Positions 6,684-14,823 of a stretch of 28,827 nt of DNA are shown here, piece by piece. The stretch is from contig RFOZ01000007.1 in the NCBI GenBank assembly GCA_009926405.1, positions 1-28,827 of the forward strand. The letters run 5' to 3'. Positions within the stretch are counted from its first letter, which is position 1. Each line of letters opens with the position of its first letter. The DNA comes from Cytophagia bacterium (GTDB taxonomy: Bacteria; Bacteroidota; Bacteroidia; UBA7662). Below the pieces are notes generated by a model that was not told the origin of the DNA, ran no database searches, and was given only the letters and a program-made list of their open reading frames with translations. Made by a program: the position numbers and the translations under genes.

Positions 6684-7887
6684 ACGCGCAAAGGGAAGGA
6701 AGACCCCGGAGGATTAACGACACCCCCCCATCCCGGACCAAGTTCCATAATTCCACCCTTTCGTGGTCGGAATACCGCGAGTGATAAACGCCGACCTCCA
6801 CGCCGACATAAGCCGCCACACGCTGCACCAGTTGGTGGGTGAGGGCAATTTCTGGCAAGAGGTACAAGACTTGTTCGCCACGGCCCAAAACCTCCCGTAA
6901 CAAATCAAGGTAAACATGGGTTTTGCCGCTACCGGTCACGCCGTGCAACAAAACGTTTTGACCGAGAGTCAACGCATGCCGCGCCTTATGGGAGGCAGCT
7001 TCTTGCAAATCGTTAAGGGTCAATGGATGTTGCAAACCCGCCTTTAACCGTACCCTCGGAACGGAACGAGTGCTCCGGACCACCAAGCCTTTCTCCACCA
7101 AGCTTTGCAGGACGGCTGTTGGGGTCTGCTTGAGGTTGAGTTTTGTTAAAACTGCAGAAAGAGGGGCCTGATCAGCGCCATTTGATACCGCATGCAAAGC
7201 CATAACAAATTCCAATTGACGGGGGGAGCGTTCCAATTCGGGCATTATCGCAGCCCCATCGGCCAACCAACGCGGGCCTTTGGAAACCCACGCTTCGCTT
7301 TTGGGTCGATAAACTTTGGAAAAGGTCTCCTGGGTCCCAATCAGACCGGCTTCCATGAGTTCCTGAATCCAAGGCGCAGGGTCATGCGGCACCATCCATC
7401 GTTGAACAGCTTCCAGGCTCATACCTGGACCTTGGCGCAGGCGCTCCCACAACTGCTTGGACAACGGATGCAAATCCTGCCAGCGATCCGACCCCTCTTC
7501 TTCGATAAAATCCATGGCCACCAAGACGCTTTCACTACCGACCCTCAAAAGAGCTGGCAAGGCCAGGCCCATCAAAGCACCCGGGGAACAGAGGTAATAC
7601 CCCAGCATCCATGACCAAAGCTCGTGGCCCCTGGTTCCCCAAATCGGCTTGGCGTCCAATCGTTCCAAGGCTTCTTTGATTGGGTAAGACGGTCGATTTT
7701 GGTGAACTTTCATGACCAAGCCTACGTATTGTTTCCGCTTGCCAAAAGGAACCCGAACCCTGCAACCTACCAAGTCCTGGGGTGGCGCGTCCCCTGTTTC
7801 CCATAAAGAGGGCATCGCATAGGTATACAGCCCCTCAACGCCTAGGGGCAACGCAATTTCTAACAACCATTCGGGCTTAGGGTCCAC
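6535..7887 (-). CDS. priA: Primosomal helicase PriA, N-terminal part (before frame break)
   Basis: Opens with GTG at 7887, right before EIALPLGVEGLYTYAMPS, the usual PriA N-terminus. It continues through the 3' DNA-binding and winged-helix domains to Walker A GVTGSGKT (residues 316-323), motif Ia YLLPEIALT and VYHSRYSDHER. Homology holds to about residue 392 (base 6712); the remaining 58 residues to 6535 are read in the wrong frame. Between 6711 and 6705 only seven nucleotides remain where family members have about six codons including the conserved G[TV]RSA-type motif. The frame therefore moves by one and that motif appears missing. This is either a real inactivating deletion or a consensus error. 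It is divergent from queG. Confidence 0.93.
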   Translation of the reverse strand: MDPKPEWLLEIALPLGVEGLYTYAMPSLWETGDAPPQDLVGCRVRVPFGKRKQYVGLVMKVHQNRPSYPIKEALERLDAKPIWGTRGHELWSWMLGYYLCSPGALMGLALPALLRVGSESVLVAMDFIEEEGSDRWQDLHPLSKQLWERLRQGPGMSLEAVQRWMVPHDPAPWIQELMEAGLIGTQETFSKVYRPKSEAWVSKGPRWLADGAAIMPELERSPRQLEFVMALHAVSNGADQAPLSAVLTKLNLKQTPTAVLQSLVEKGLVVRSTRSVPRVRLKAGLQHPLTLNDLQEAASHKARHALTLGQNVLLHGVTGSGKTHVYLDLLREVLGRGEQVLYLLPEIALTHQLVQRVAAYVGVEVGVYHSRYSDHERVELWNLVRDGGVSLILRGLPSLCAFGYDYCGRRARSFLQTAGSKPRLSSQGCCLVVGFRLEDSGCFGLSHAIG

Positions 7888-7948
7888 TCTACAAATCTAA
7901 CGAAACAGCCAAGGACACGGGCCGTATTTTAGGCCTCTGATATTGCGT

Positions 7949-8923
7949 ATGAACCTTGCTGCCAACCACCGCCGCCAACGCCTCCAGGCCCTGGCTTTGG
8001 AATTGGGTTTTCTGGATTGCAAGGTCGCCCAGGCCCGCAGGCTGGACGAAGAAAGCAACCGCCTCGAAACATGGCTGAGCCAAGGCAAGCACGGGGAAAT
8101 GTCCTACATGGAAAGGTATTTTGAGGAACGATTGGACCCCCGCCGTCTGCTTGATGGGTGTCGCTCTGTGATCGTTCTGCTGCATAATTATTACCAAACG
8201 AACCCATCGAATGAGGCTGAAGCGGGTCCTTCCGATCCTTCCCTGGACCCCCTTTCAATCACCCCAAAAATTGCCTTGTATGCCCAAGGCGAAGATTACC
8301 ATCGCGTGCTGAAAGACAAGATGAGGACCTTGGTTCAAAGAATGCGGGGTGAATTTGGTGAATTCAGTGTTCGCGTTTTCACTGATTCCGCTCCCATTCT
8401 CGAAAAATCCTGGGCAGCCTTGGCAGGTGCCGGATGGATGGGCAAGAATACCAATTTGTTACAAAAAAAAACGGGGAGTTATTTCTTCCTGGCCGAAATC
8501 CTTTGCGACTTGGAATTCACCTACGATCATCCGGTCAGGGACCACTGCGGGGAATGCAATCGTTGCGTTGAGGCCTGTCCTACCGGCGCCTTGGAACCTT
8601 ACCGTTTGGATGCCAGCCGTTGTCTTTCGTACCTAACCATCGAACTCAAAAACCAAATACCGTCCACCTTTGAGGGCCAAAGCGAAGGCTGGGCCTTTGG
8701 CTGCGACATCTGTCAGGAGGTTTGTCCATGGAATCGTTTTTCGGTCCCACACCAAGAACCACGCTTCGACCCCATGAACCCTCACCAACCCACAGCAGGG
8801 GAATGGTTATCCATGACCGAAGAAGAATTCCGTAACAAATACAAGAACAGCCCTTTGGCCCGAACCGGCTTGCAAAACATGCAAAGGAATATACGGTTTG
8901 TCCTTGGCAAAGGACGGGGATAG
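7949..8923 (+). CDS. queG: Epoxyqueuosine reductase
   Basis: 324 residues from the ATG at 7949 (a TTG six nt earlier is also in frame). QueG performs the last step of queuosine synthesis, reducing epoxyqueuosine to queuosine in tRNA with a cobalamin cofactor and two 4Fe-4S clusters. Visible are the proposed catalytic Asp146 in FTDSAPILEK, GAGWMGKNTNL, the first cluster CGECNRCVEACP (Cys200, 203, 206, 210) and the second CDICQEVCPWN (Cys252, 255, 259), with the additional Cys226 in ASRCLSYLTIE. The C-terminal HEAT-like extension of longer homologues is absent, as is common in Bacteroidota. The gene is divergent from priA (61 nt apart) and converges on the fRMsr gene. No queuosine pathway partner is visible in the window. 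Confidence 0.96.
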   Translation: MNLAANHRRQRLQALALELGFLDCKVAQARRLDEESNRLETWLSQGKHGEMSYMERYFEERLDPRRLLDGCRSVIVLLHNYYQTNPSNEAEAGPSDPSLDPLSITPKIALYAQGEDYHRVLKDKMRTLVQRMRGEFGEFSVRVFTDSAPILEKSWAALAGAGWMGKNTNLLQKKTGSYFFLAEILCDLEFTYDHPVRDHCGECNRCVEACPTGALEPYRLDASRCLSYLTIELKNQIPSTFEGQSEGWAFGCDICQEVCPWNRFSVPHQEPRFDPMNPHQPTAGEWLSMTEEEFRNKYKNSPLARTGLQNMQRNIRFVLGKGRG

Positions 8924-8939
8924 CCCTCCTTAGGAGGCC
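8923..8939. terminator. Hairpin between convergent queG and fRMsr genes
   Basis: The 16-nt space between the two stop codons is almost entirely a hairpin: CCTCC-TTA-GGAGG, extendable by two more pairs with one mismatch. There is no T tract. Its position between convergent ends fits a bidirectional transcription stop. Confidence 0.4.
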
Positions 8940-9461
8940 TTACCTGATCGCCCTTTCGGGGCTCCCGGTCCAATGACGTTGGAGGCTCGCCAAAAAAGGC
9001 TGCAAGGCCTGGATGTCCTCTTGGCCAAAATCATCCAGTTCCAAGCTATCCAAATCCAAAACACCCACCAAGGATTGGCCGGCGTACAGGGGAAGAACTA
9101 GCTCAGAACGACTCAGGCTACTGCAAGCAATGTGGCCTGGAAACCGATCAACATCCGGGACCAAAATCGGTTCGTTGCGCTCAACGCAGGCTCCGCAAAC
9201 ACCTTTCCCGCGATGAATCAACGTACAAGCTACCGGTCCCTGAAAAGGCCCCAGCACCAGAGTCCCATCGGTCGGTCGTAACAAATAAAATCCGGTCCAC
9301 CAAAAACCCAAACCACGGTGCAACAGAGCCACCAAATTGGAGGCATTGGCCAGCCACCCTGCACCGGCATCCTGCAAGGCTTCCCAATCCCGCATCAATT
9401 CAACATAACGCGAAGCGCGATGATCGGGCCTGCTACCATCGTAGGGGATATCGTGGGCCAT
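8940..9461 (-). CDS. msrC: Free methionine-(R)-sulfoxide reductase (GAF domain)
   Basis: 173 residues, one GAF domain. The enzyme reduces free methionine-R-sulfoxide using active-site cysteines that are recycled by thioredoxin. The family signature is present: GPFQGPVACT, GKGVCG and VPDVDRFPGHIACSSLSRSE, supplying Cys79, Cys89 and Cys113, which correspond to the three catalytic cysteines of E. coli fRMsr. An extra Cys92 is also present. WWTGFYLL and LVGVLDLDS complete the fold. It is downstream of miaE and trxA on the same strand, so a thioredoxin partner may be encoded in the same transcript. The 70-nt space to miaE leaves room for a separate promoter, but I see none that is convincing. Confidence 0.94.
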   Translation of the reverse strand: MAHDIPYDGSRPDHRASRYVELMRDWEALQDAGAGWLANASNLVALLHRGLGFWWTGFYLLRPTDGTLVLGPFQGPVACTLIHRGKGVCGACVERNEPILVPDVDRFPGHIACSSLSRSELVLPLYAGQSLVGVLDLDSLELDDFGQEDIQALQPFLASLQRHWTGSPERAIR

Positions 9462-9531
9462 TTTAGAAGATACGGTTGAATGGATGGATGCAGCTTGTTC
9501 CTGGATACGGCTTGGCAGTGTAGGCGACCTC

Positions 9532-10113
9532 TTAGTGTATGCGACCTGTTCGGGGACGAAAACGGAGCATTACCCCGGCCTCGTATTCCAAATAGTCTTC
9601 CCAACGCTTTCGGACCTGTTCTTTGGGGAAATAGGCCTCGGCCAGGTCCATAAAAAGTCGGTAATGACCGGCCTCGCTAACCATGAAGGCATGGTAAAAG
9701 CGCCGAAGGTCTTCGTCGCTGCAATGCAAAGACAAGAGTCGAAATCGCTCGCAGGATCGGGCTTCGATCAAAGCGCAACACAATAATTTTTCGAGAAGCC
9801 GGGCCTTGCGATCCAAACCGCGTGGCTGAAAGGCCAAGAGGGCCACGACATACTCATCGCTCCGTTGAGGGCCTAAAGGAATGTTACGGCGGTCCATCTC
9901 TTCGACCACGGTCCGGAAATGCCCCCATTCCTCGGTAACCACCGGGGCCAATTCCCGCACCAAACGAGGGTAATCAGGGTATTGAACAACGAGGGAAATG
10001 CAGGAGGAAGCGGCCTTTTGTTCACAAAAAGCATGATCCACCAAGATCTCTTCGATGGATTTTTCAGCTATCTCAGCCCATCGGGGATCGGTGGGCAGTT
10101 TCAGGCCCAACAC
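9532..10113 (-). CDS. miaE: tRNA-(ms2io6A37) hydroxylase MiaE
   Basis: 193 residues, four-helix-bundle di-iron oxygenase. It hydroxylates the isopentenyl group of ms2i6A at position 37 of tRNAs reading U-starting codons, using O2. Iron ligands are visible as a paired set: Glu31 in DHAFCEQKA, Glu62-X-X-His65 in EEWGHF, Glu117 in ALIEARSCERF, and Glu147-X-X-His150 in SEAGHYRLF. The N-terminus MLGLKLPTDPRW is typical of Bacteroidota members and is reached with GTG at 10113, only 4 nt after the trxA stop, so the two are likely translated together. The C-terminus is basic (RFRPRTGRIH), suitable for tRNA contact. Confidence 0.95.
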   Translation of the reverse strand: MLGLKLPTDPRWAEIAEKSIEEILVDHAFCEQKAASSCISLVVQYPDYPRLVRELAPVVTEEWGHFRTVVEEMDRRNIPLGPQRSDEYVVALLAFQPRGLDRKARLLEKLLCCALIEARSCERFRLLSLHCSDEDLRRFYHAFMVSEAGHYRLFMDLAEAYFPKEQVRKRWEDYLEYEAGVMLRFRPRTGRIH

Positions 10114-10117
10114 CGGC

Positions 10118-10438
10118 TCAACCCATGTGGGCGTTCAACAAGGCTACCAAGTTTTGCTTGGGGACCACACCGACTTGCTTCTCCACCACTTCACCGTTTT
10201 TGAAAACCAAAAGGGTGGGTATGCTGCGGATTCCGTAGCGGGTGGCAATGTTGGGGTTGCTGTCCACGTCCAGCTTGCCAACCACCGCTTTGCCTTCCAT
10301 ATCGCGCGCGATTTCTTCGACCACAGGACCTACCATACGGCAGGGTCCACACCATTCGGCCCAGAAATCAACGAGCACAGGTTGCGTGGAGTTCAGGACT
10401 TTTTCTTGAAAATTGGAATCAGTGATTTCGAGGGCCAT
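10118..10438 (-). CDS. trxA: Thioredoxin
   Basis: 106 residues, standard size for thioredoxin 1. It carries the redox motif WCGPC (Cys30, Cys33) after VLVDFWAE, the cis-proline segment IRSIPTLLVFKNG and the DVDSNPNIATRYGI strand-helix region. It is a cytosolic dithiol reductant for reductases, including ribonucleotide reductase and methionine sulfoxide reductases. It is the first gene of a probable trxA-miaE-msrC unit, separated from the dnaE stop by 68 nt. A TAnnTTTG box lies in that space. Confidence 0.97.
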   Translation of the reverse strand: MALEITDSNFQEKVLNSTQPVLVDFWAEWCGPCRMVGPVVEEIARDMEGKAVVGKLDVDSNPNIATRYGIRSIPTLLVFKNGEVVEKQVGVVPKQNLVALLNAHMG

Positions 10439-10494
10439 GTTCTAAAATTTAATGGTTTAATGGAATTTGAAGGAATCTCCAACAAAAACCATTC

Positions 10495-10502
10495 CAAAGT
10501 TA
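10495..10502 (-). promoter_or_regulatory. Candidate -7 element upstream of trxA
   Basis: TAACTTTG on the minus strand matches TAnnTTTG exactly and lies just after the dnaE stop codon, about 57 nt before the trxA start. No TTG is found at the expected -33 distance, so the call rests on one element only. Confidence 0.35.
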
Positions 10503-10506
10503 CGGC

Positions 10507-13500
10507 TCAGGCCAGACGATAGCCCACCTCCAGGCGCTCCAAGGCCTCAAAAAGACCAGGGTCCGGGGACACTTTGAGTAGCTCTGAACGCATGCCCACC
10601 GAGCGTTGGTCTTCGGGAACCCACAATTCCACCTTGACCCCCAGCTTGCCGGGGTGGGCGTGAAGGGCTTCGCTCAGGCGGAGGTTAAAGTCCGGGGCCA
10701 ATTGGTCCAAATGCAGACGAATCGTCAGGCTTTTGAATCTTTTGTCGCGGAGTTCGGACAAAAGTTCCAAATTAGAGAATCGAAAGAAGCCGGCTTGTTG
10801 CCCGTCTTTGCCCTGAAAATATTCCCACCGCCCCGAAATCAATAGCGCGGTCCCTGCCTCCACCAAATGTTTGAATTTCATGGCCTGATCGCCTCGGAGC
10901 CTGAATTTGCGGGTACTATCCTTGTCCTCCACCGCAAAGGCCAAGACTTCTTGGTTTTTGGAATCCCGGAAATATTGGACATCGGTGACCATCACGGCCA
11001 TCTGAAGGTCCTGTTCAGGTCGTTCCTCCAAATGCGAGAGGGGGCTTAATGCCAAATGTTTAATTTCCAAGGCGTAACTATCCAACGGGTGGGCGGTGAT
11101 GTAAAGACCAACCACTTCCTTCTCTCGGCGAAGGACCTCCAAGGAAGGCCACGGCTCCACTTGCCGGATTTCGGGTTCGTTGATATCCACCATCCCGGCC
11201 GCTCCAAACAAAGAAGTTTGGGATTGCAAGGTTAATTCCCTGAACTGCTGTCCAAACCGCATGGCCTTTTCCAACAGGTTGCTTCCCCCACCGACTTCGG
11301 CATCCAATAACAAACGCCGGTTACCATTCACCCCGCTTAGACGATCCAAGGCCCCGGCCAAGGCCAAGGCTTCCAGGGTTTTTTTGTTGGCCTGCCTTAA
11401 ATCAATGCGCTTACAAAAATCAAAAAGGCTCTCGTAATTCCCCCCTGCCTTGCGTTGTTCTACCATACTCTCGACAGCTCCTTCACCAACGCCCTTGACG
11501 GCGCCCAGTCCAAAACGAATTTGGCCCGCAGCATTCACCGAAAATCGAAACGAAGATTCGTTGACATCCGGACCCAATACCTGCAAACCCATCCGCCTGC
11601 ACTCTTCCAAAAAGAAGGCCACCTTGGTAATATCCGACATATGGTTGGACAAAACGGCGGCCATGAACTGAGCAGGGTAATGGGCTTTGAGGTAGGCGGT
11701 TCGAAAAGCCACCACCGCATAACACGTTGAATGGGACTTGTTAAAAGCATATTCCGCAAAGGCTTCCCAATCTTTCCAAACCTTGGAGGCAACCCCTTCA
11801 TCGTGACCCCGTTCTTTGCAACCCTCCAAAAACTGAGGCTTGAGTTTGGCCAGCTTCTCCGGGATTTTTTTACCCATCGCTTTGCGCAATTCATCCGCCT
11901 TCCCCTTCGAAAAACCGGCCAACTTCTGACTTAGCAACATCACTTGCTCCTGGTAGACCGTGATTCCGTAAGTCTCGCCCAAGAGCTCTTTCATATCCTC
12001 GAGGTCGTAAACAATGGGTTCTTTGCCGTGTTTGCGGTTAATGAAATTGGGAATATAGGCCAAAGGACCCGGGCGGTACAGGGCGTTCATCGCAATGAGG
12101 TCCTCGAATTTGTCCGGCTTGAGTTCTTTGAGGTATTTCTGCATCCCGGGGGATTCGTATTGAAAAATCCCAACGGTTTCTCCCTTTTGAAAGAGGGTAT
12201 AGGTCAGAGGATCATCCAAAGGAAAATCCTCCGGTTCCGGAAAATCTGACTGGACTTGACGCACCAATTCCACGGCATCGTTGATGATGGTCAGCGTGTT
12301 CAGGCCCAAAAAGTCCATTTTGAGCAATCCGGCTGCCTCGGCCACTTCGTTATCAAATTGGGTCACCAAGGCAATCTGAGCGTCCGGGGTGTTCTTGACC
12401 GGAACATAATCGGTTAAATCGCCGGGTGTTATAACAACACCACAAGCGTGGGTTCCCGAATTTTTGAAAGAACCTTCAAGCAAGGCGGATTGTTCCAAAA
12501 CCCGGCCTTCCCTTCCACCTTTGCGCAACATCTCGACCATCAACCGGGCTTTTCGCTGATCATCGGAACTCAATTGATCCAGATGCTTCAGGCCTTGTTC
12601 GGGGTTCAGCAGTAATTTTCTTAAGGGGGCTTTTTTGAAATAGTCGGCCCTGTTCAGGTCCTCTGGAAAAAGTTTGGCCAAAGCATCAGTTTCCAAGGGC
12701 TGTAGGCCCATCACGCGACCGATGCTACGAATGGCCGATTTGGCCGCCATGCTATGGTACGTCGCAATCTGCGCAACCTGATTCCGGCCGTATTTCTCCA
12801 TAACATATCGCATGACTTTTTCGCGACCGCGGTCATCAAAGTCAATATCGATATCGGGCATGCTGACCCGGTCTGGGTTCAGAAACCTCTCAAAAAGCAA
12901 ATCGTAGCGAATAGGATCCACATCGGTGATTCCTGTGCAATAAGCGACGACCGAACCTGCAGCCGAACCTCGACCCGGTCCTACGGTCACGCCCATCGAT
13001 CGAGCAGCGGATGTAAAATCCTGAACAATCAAAAAATACCCAGGGTAACCCGTATGCGCAATGGTCTGCAATTCAAAGTCGATTCGCTCAAGCAAATCAG
13101 GACTCAAGGACCCGTACCGCTTCTTAGCCCCTTCGAGGGTCAAGTGGCGCAGGTATTCGTTTTCGTTCCCAAATCCAGGGGGAATGTCAAAGCGCGGAAG
13201 CAAGACATCCCTTTGGAGGGTGTAGGATTCCATGGAATCAGCCAAGGCCAAGGTATTGGCCAACCACTCCGGGCGATGCCCCATTCGGCGGGAGGCTTCG
13301 GCCGGTTCCCACAAATGATAACCCTCCCCCTGCATACCAAAGCGGTAACCGCGACCCTGTCCGATAGGGGTATCCTTGTATTCCAACGGCACAACACAGA
13401 GGTACGTATCGTGCAAATCGGCGTCTTCGAAGCGATTGTAGTAGGTATTGTTGGTAACAATGATCGGGATATTGTATTGGGCGGACCATTTCTCGTATTG

Positions 13501-14823
13501 AGCCCTAACAAACTTCTCCTCTTCCAGGCCGTGGTCTTGAACCTCCAAGTAAAAATGTTCCCCAAAGGCCTCTTTCCAAGCCCGAAGAACTTCCTCGGCC
13601 TGAGCCACTCCGTGATTGAGCAAGGTCCAAGGTATTTCAGCATCCAGAGAACCGGAGGTCGCCACCAAACCTTCGCGATGGGCAAAGACCAAATCCCGGC
13701 TAACGCGGGGTACGTAATAATACCCTTCGGTATACGACAGCGATCCCAATTTGACCAGGTTTTGGTAACCCGTTTGGTTACGGGCTAAGAGGAGCTGAGG
13801 CGTTCCGTTATCCTTACGGCTATGATCCCGGTGGTCCTTGCATACCTGCAGGTCCAAGCCCAAAATAGGTTTAATCCCTTTGGCATGGGCGTATTGAAAA
13901 AACAAAAAAGCTCCGTAAAGCGTCGAGTGATCCGTCAGGGCTATGGCCCCGCTTCCCTGGGCCACGGCATGATCTACCAAATCGTACACGGTGCTGCATC
14001 CCGGAATCCCCAATGAAAATTGGGAATGGCAATGCAGGTGCACAAACCTGCTAAGGGATGATTCGGGCACGATGCTGTCCTTGATCGTCCCTTCATCTGC
14101 AAGGGCCTTCGTAGGACTGGTAGCTGCTGAACCGGGCTGTGTTACGCTTTGGGCCGTACCGGGCACAGGGTCGTCAGCAGCAACCTTTTGTTCGAGAGAC
14201 CTTTGCAGCGCATCGTAGGCCGAAGCATCCAAGCCCAAATGACTTGCGTTGACCACCTGCCTTTGGACCAGGGCCAGCAAACAATCCACGGTCGCGGCCA
14301 CATCGGCGCCTGCATCGTGGGCCTCCTGAAATCCCCTTCCAAAAAGCTTCCAATAGAGCTCGGTTAATGTAGGCCATTTGAATTGACCTCCCCGGCCTCC
14401 TGGCAAGGCACAAAAAGCGGTAGAAACCTCCTTGGTATCCAGGACATGCAAGCCCTCGAAACGATCGTCTCGACCCAAGCGGTACCATTCGGCCCGGACA
14501 ATCAGTAAATCAAATTCGATGTTATGACCTGCGACAACCGAAGCTTTTTGCAAATCCGATTCAAAGGCATCCAAGACGACCTCCAAAGGCTGGCCCTCGG
14601 CCCTGGCCCTTTCGGTCGTAATTCGGTGAACCTTGGCTGCGTTGAACGGAATTTCAAATCCATCGGGGTAAATCACCAAGGATTGAGCCGATATGCAAGC
14701 ACCTTGTCCGTCAAGAAGTTGCCAACCGATTTGAACCGCACGGGGCCAATTGGCCGAGTCGCTGATCGGGGCCTTGTAATTGCGAGGTAAACCGGTGGTT
14801 TCGGTATCAAAAACCAGAATCAT
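10507..14823 (-). CDS. dnaE: DNA polymerase III alpha subunit with N-terminal DEDDh exonuclease domain
   Basis: 1438 residues. Residues 1-185 form a DnaQ-type 3'-5' exonuclease: Asp6 and Glu8 in DTETTGL, GHNIEFD with Asp105, and His169/Asp174 in HDAGADV, so the whole DEDDh set is present. A low-complexity linker (about 210-255) leads to the PHP domain (VHLHCHSQFSLG from 261). The polymerase core has GPGRGSAAGS (615-624), the catalytic pair Asp657/Asp659 in PDIDIDFDD, and the third Asp in KMDFLGLNTL. The later part has the tandem HhH region and an OB-fold around MAVMVTDVQYFRD. It is the replicative polymerase. The fusion supplies proofreading in cis, where E. coli uses a separate epsilon subunit. 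Its ATG overlaps the methyltransferase stop by 4 nt. Confidence 0.97.
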   Translation of the reverse strand: MILVFDTETTGLPRNYKAPISDSANWPRAVQIGWQLLDGQGACISAQSLVIYPDGFEIPFNAAKVHRITTERARAEGQPLEVVLDAFESDLQKASVVAGHNIEFDLLIVRAEWYRLGRDDRFEGLHVLDTKEVSTAFCALPGGRGGQFKWPTLTELYWKLFGRGFQEAHDAGADVAATVDCLLALVQRQVVNASHLGLDASAYDALQRSLEQKVAADDPVPGTAQSVTQPGSAATSPTKALADEGTIKDSIVPESSLSRFVHLHCHSQFSLGIPGCSTVYDLVDHAVAQGSGAIALTDHSTLYGAFLFFQYAHAKGIKPILGLDLQVCKDHRDHSRKDNGTPQLLLARNQTGYQNLVKLGSLSYTEGYYYVPRVSRDLVFAHREGLVATSGSLDAEIPWTLLNHGVAQAEEVLRAWKEAFGEHFYLEVQDHGLEEEKFVRAQYEKWSAQYNIPIIVTNNTYYNRFEDADLHDTYLCVVPLEYKDTPIGQGRGYRFGMQGEGYHLWEPAEASRRMGHRPEWLANTLALADSMESYTLQRDVLLPRFDIPPGFGNENEYLRHLTLEGAKKRYGSLSPDLLERIDFELQTIAHTGYPGYFLIVQDFTSAARSMGVTVGPGRGSAAGSVVAYCTGITDVDPIRYDLLFERFLNPDRVSMPDIDIDFDDRGREKVMRYVMEKYGRNQVAQIATYHSMAAKSAIRSIGRVMGLQPLETDALAKLFPEDLNRADYFKKAPLRKLLLNPEQGLKHLDQLSSDDQRKARLMVEMLRKGGREGRVLEQSALLEGSFKNSGTHACGVVITPGDLTDYVPVKNTPDAQIALVTQFDNEVAEAAGLLKMDFLGLNTLTIINDAVELVRQVQSDFPEPEDFPLDDPLTYTLFQKGETVGIFQYESPGMQKYLKELKPDKFEDLIAMNALYRPGPLAYIPNFINRKHGKEPIVYDLEDMKELLGETYGITVYQEQVMLLSQKLAGFSKGKADELRKAMGKKIPEKLAKLKPQFLEGCKERGHDEGVASKVWKDWEAFAEYAFNKSHSTCYAVVAFRTAYLKAHYPAQFMAAVLSNHMSDITKVAFFLEECRRMGLQVLGPDVNESSFRFSVNAAGQIRFGLGAVKGVGEGAVESMVEQRKAGGNYESLFDFCKRIDLRQANKKTLEALALAGALDRLSGVNGNRRLLLDAEVGGGSNLLEKAMRFGQQFRELTLQSQTSLFGAAGMVDINEPEIRQVEPWPSLEVLRREKEVVGLYITAHPLDSYALEIKHLALSPLSHLEERPEQDLQMAVMVTDVQYFRDSKNQEVLAFAVEDKDSTRKFRLRGDQAMKFKHLVEAGTALLISGRWEYFQGKDGQQAGFFRFSNLELLSELRDKRFKSLTIRLHLDQLAPDFNLRLSEALHAHPGKLGVKVELWVPEDQRSVGMRSELLKVSPDPGLFEALERLEVGYRLA

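Noticed and set aside
7892..7899. TAGATTTG -7-like match just before priA
   Set aside because: Only a few bases from the GTG start, so transcription would begin inside the start codon, and no -33 TTG is present.
12754..13788. 344-codon open frame on plus, opposite dnaE
   Set aside because: Shadow of dnaE with no recognisable domain; dnaE motifs are continuous on the other strand.
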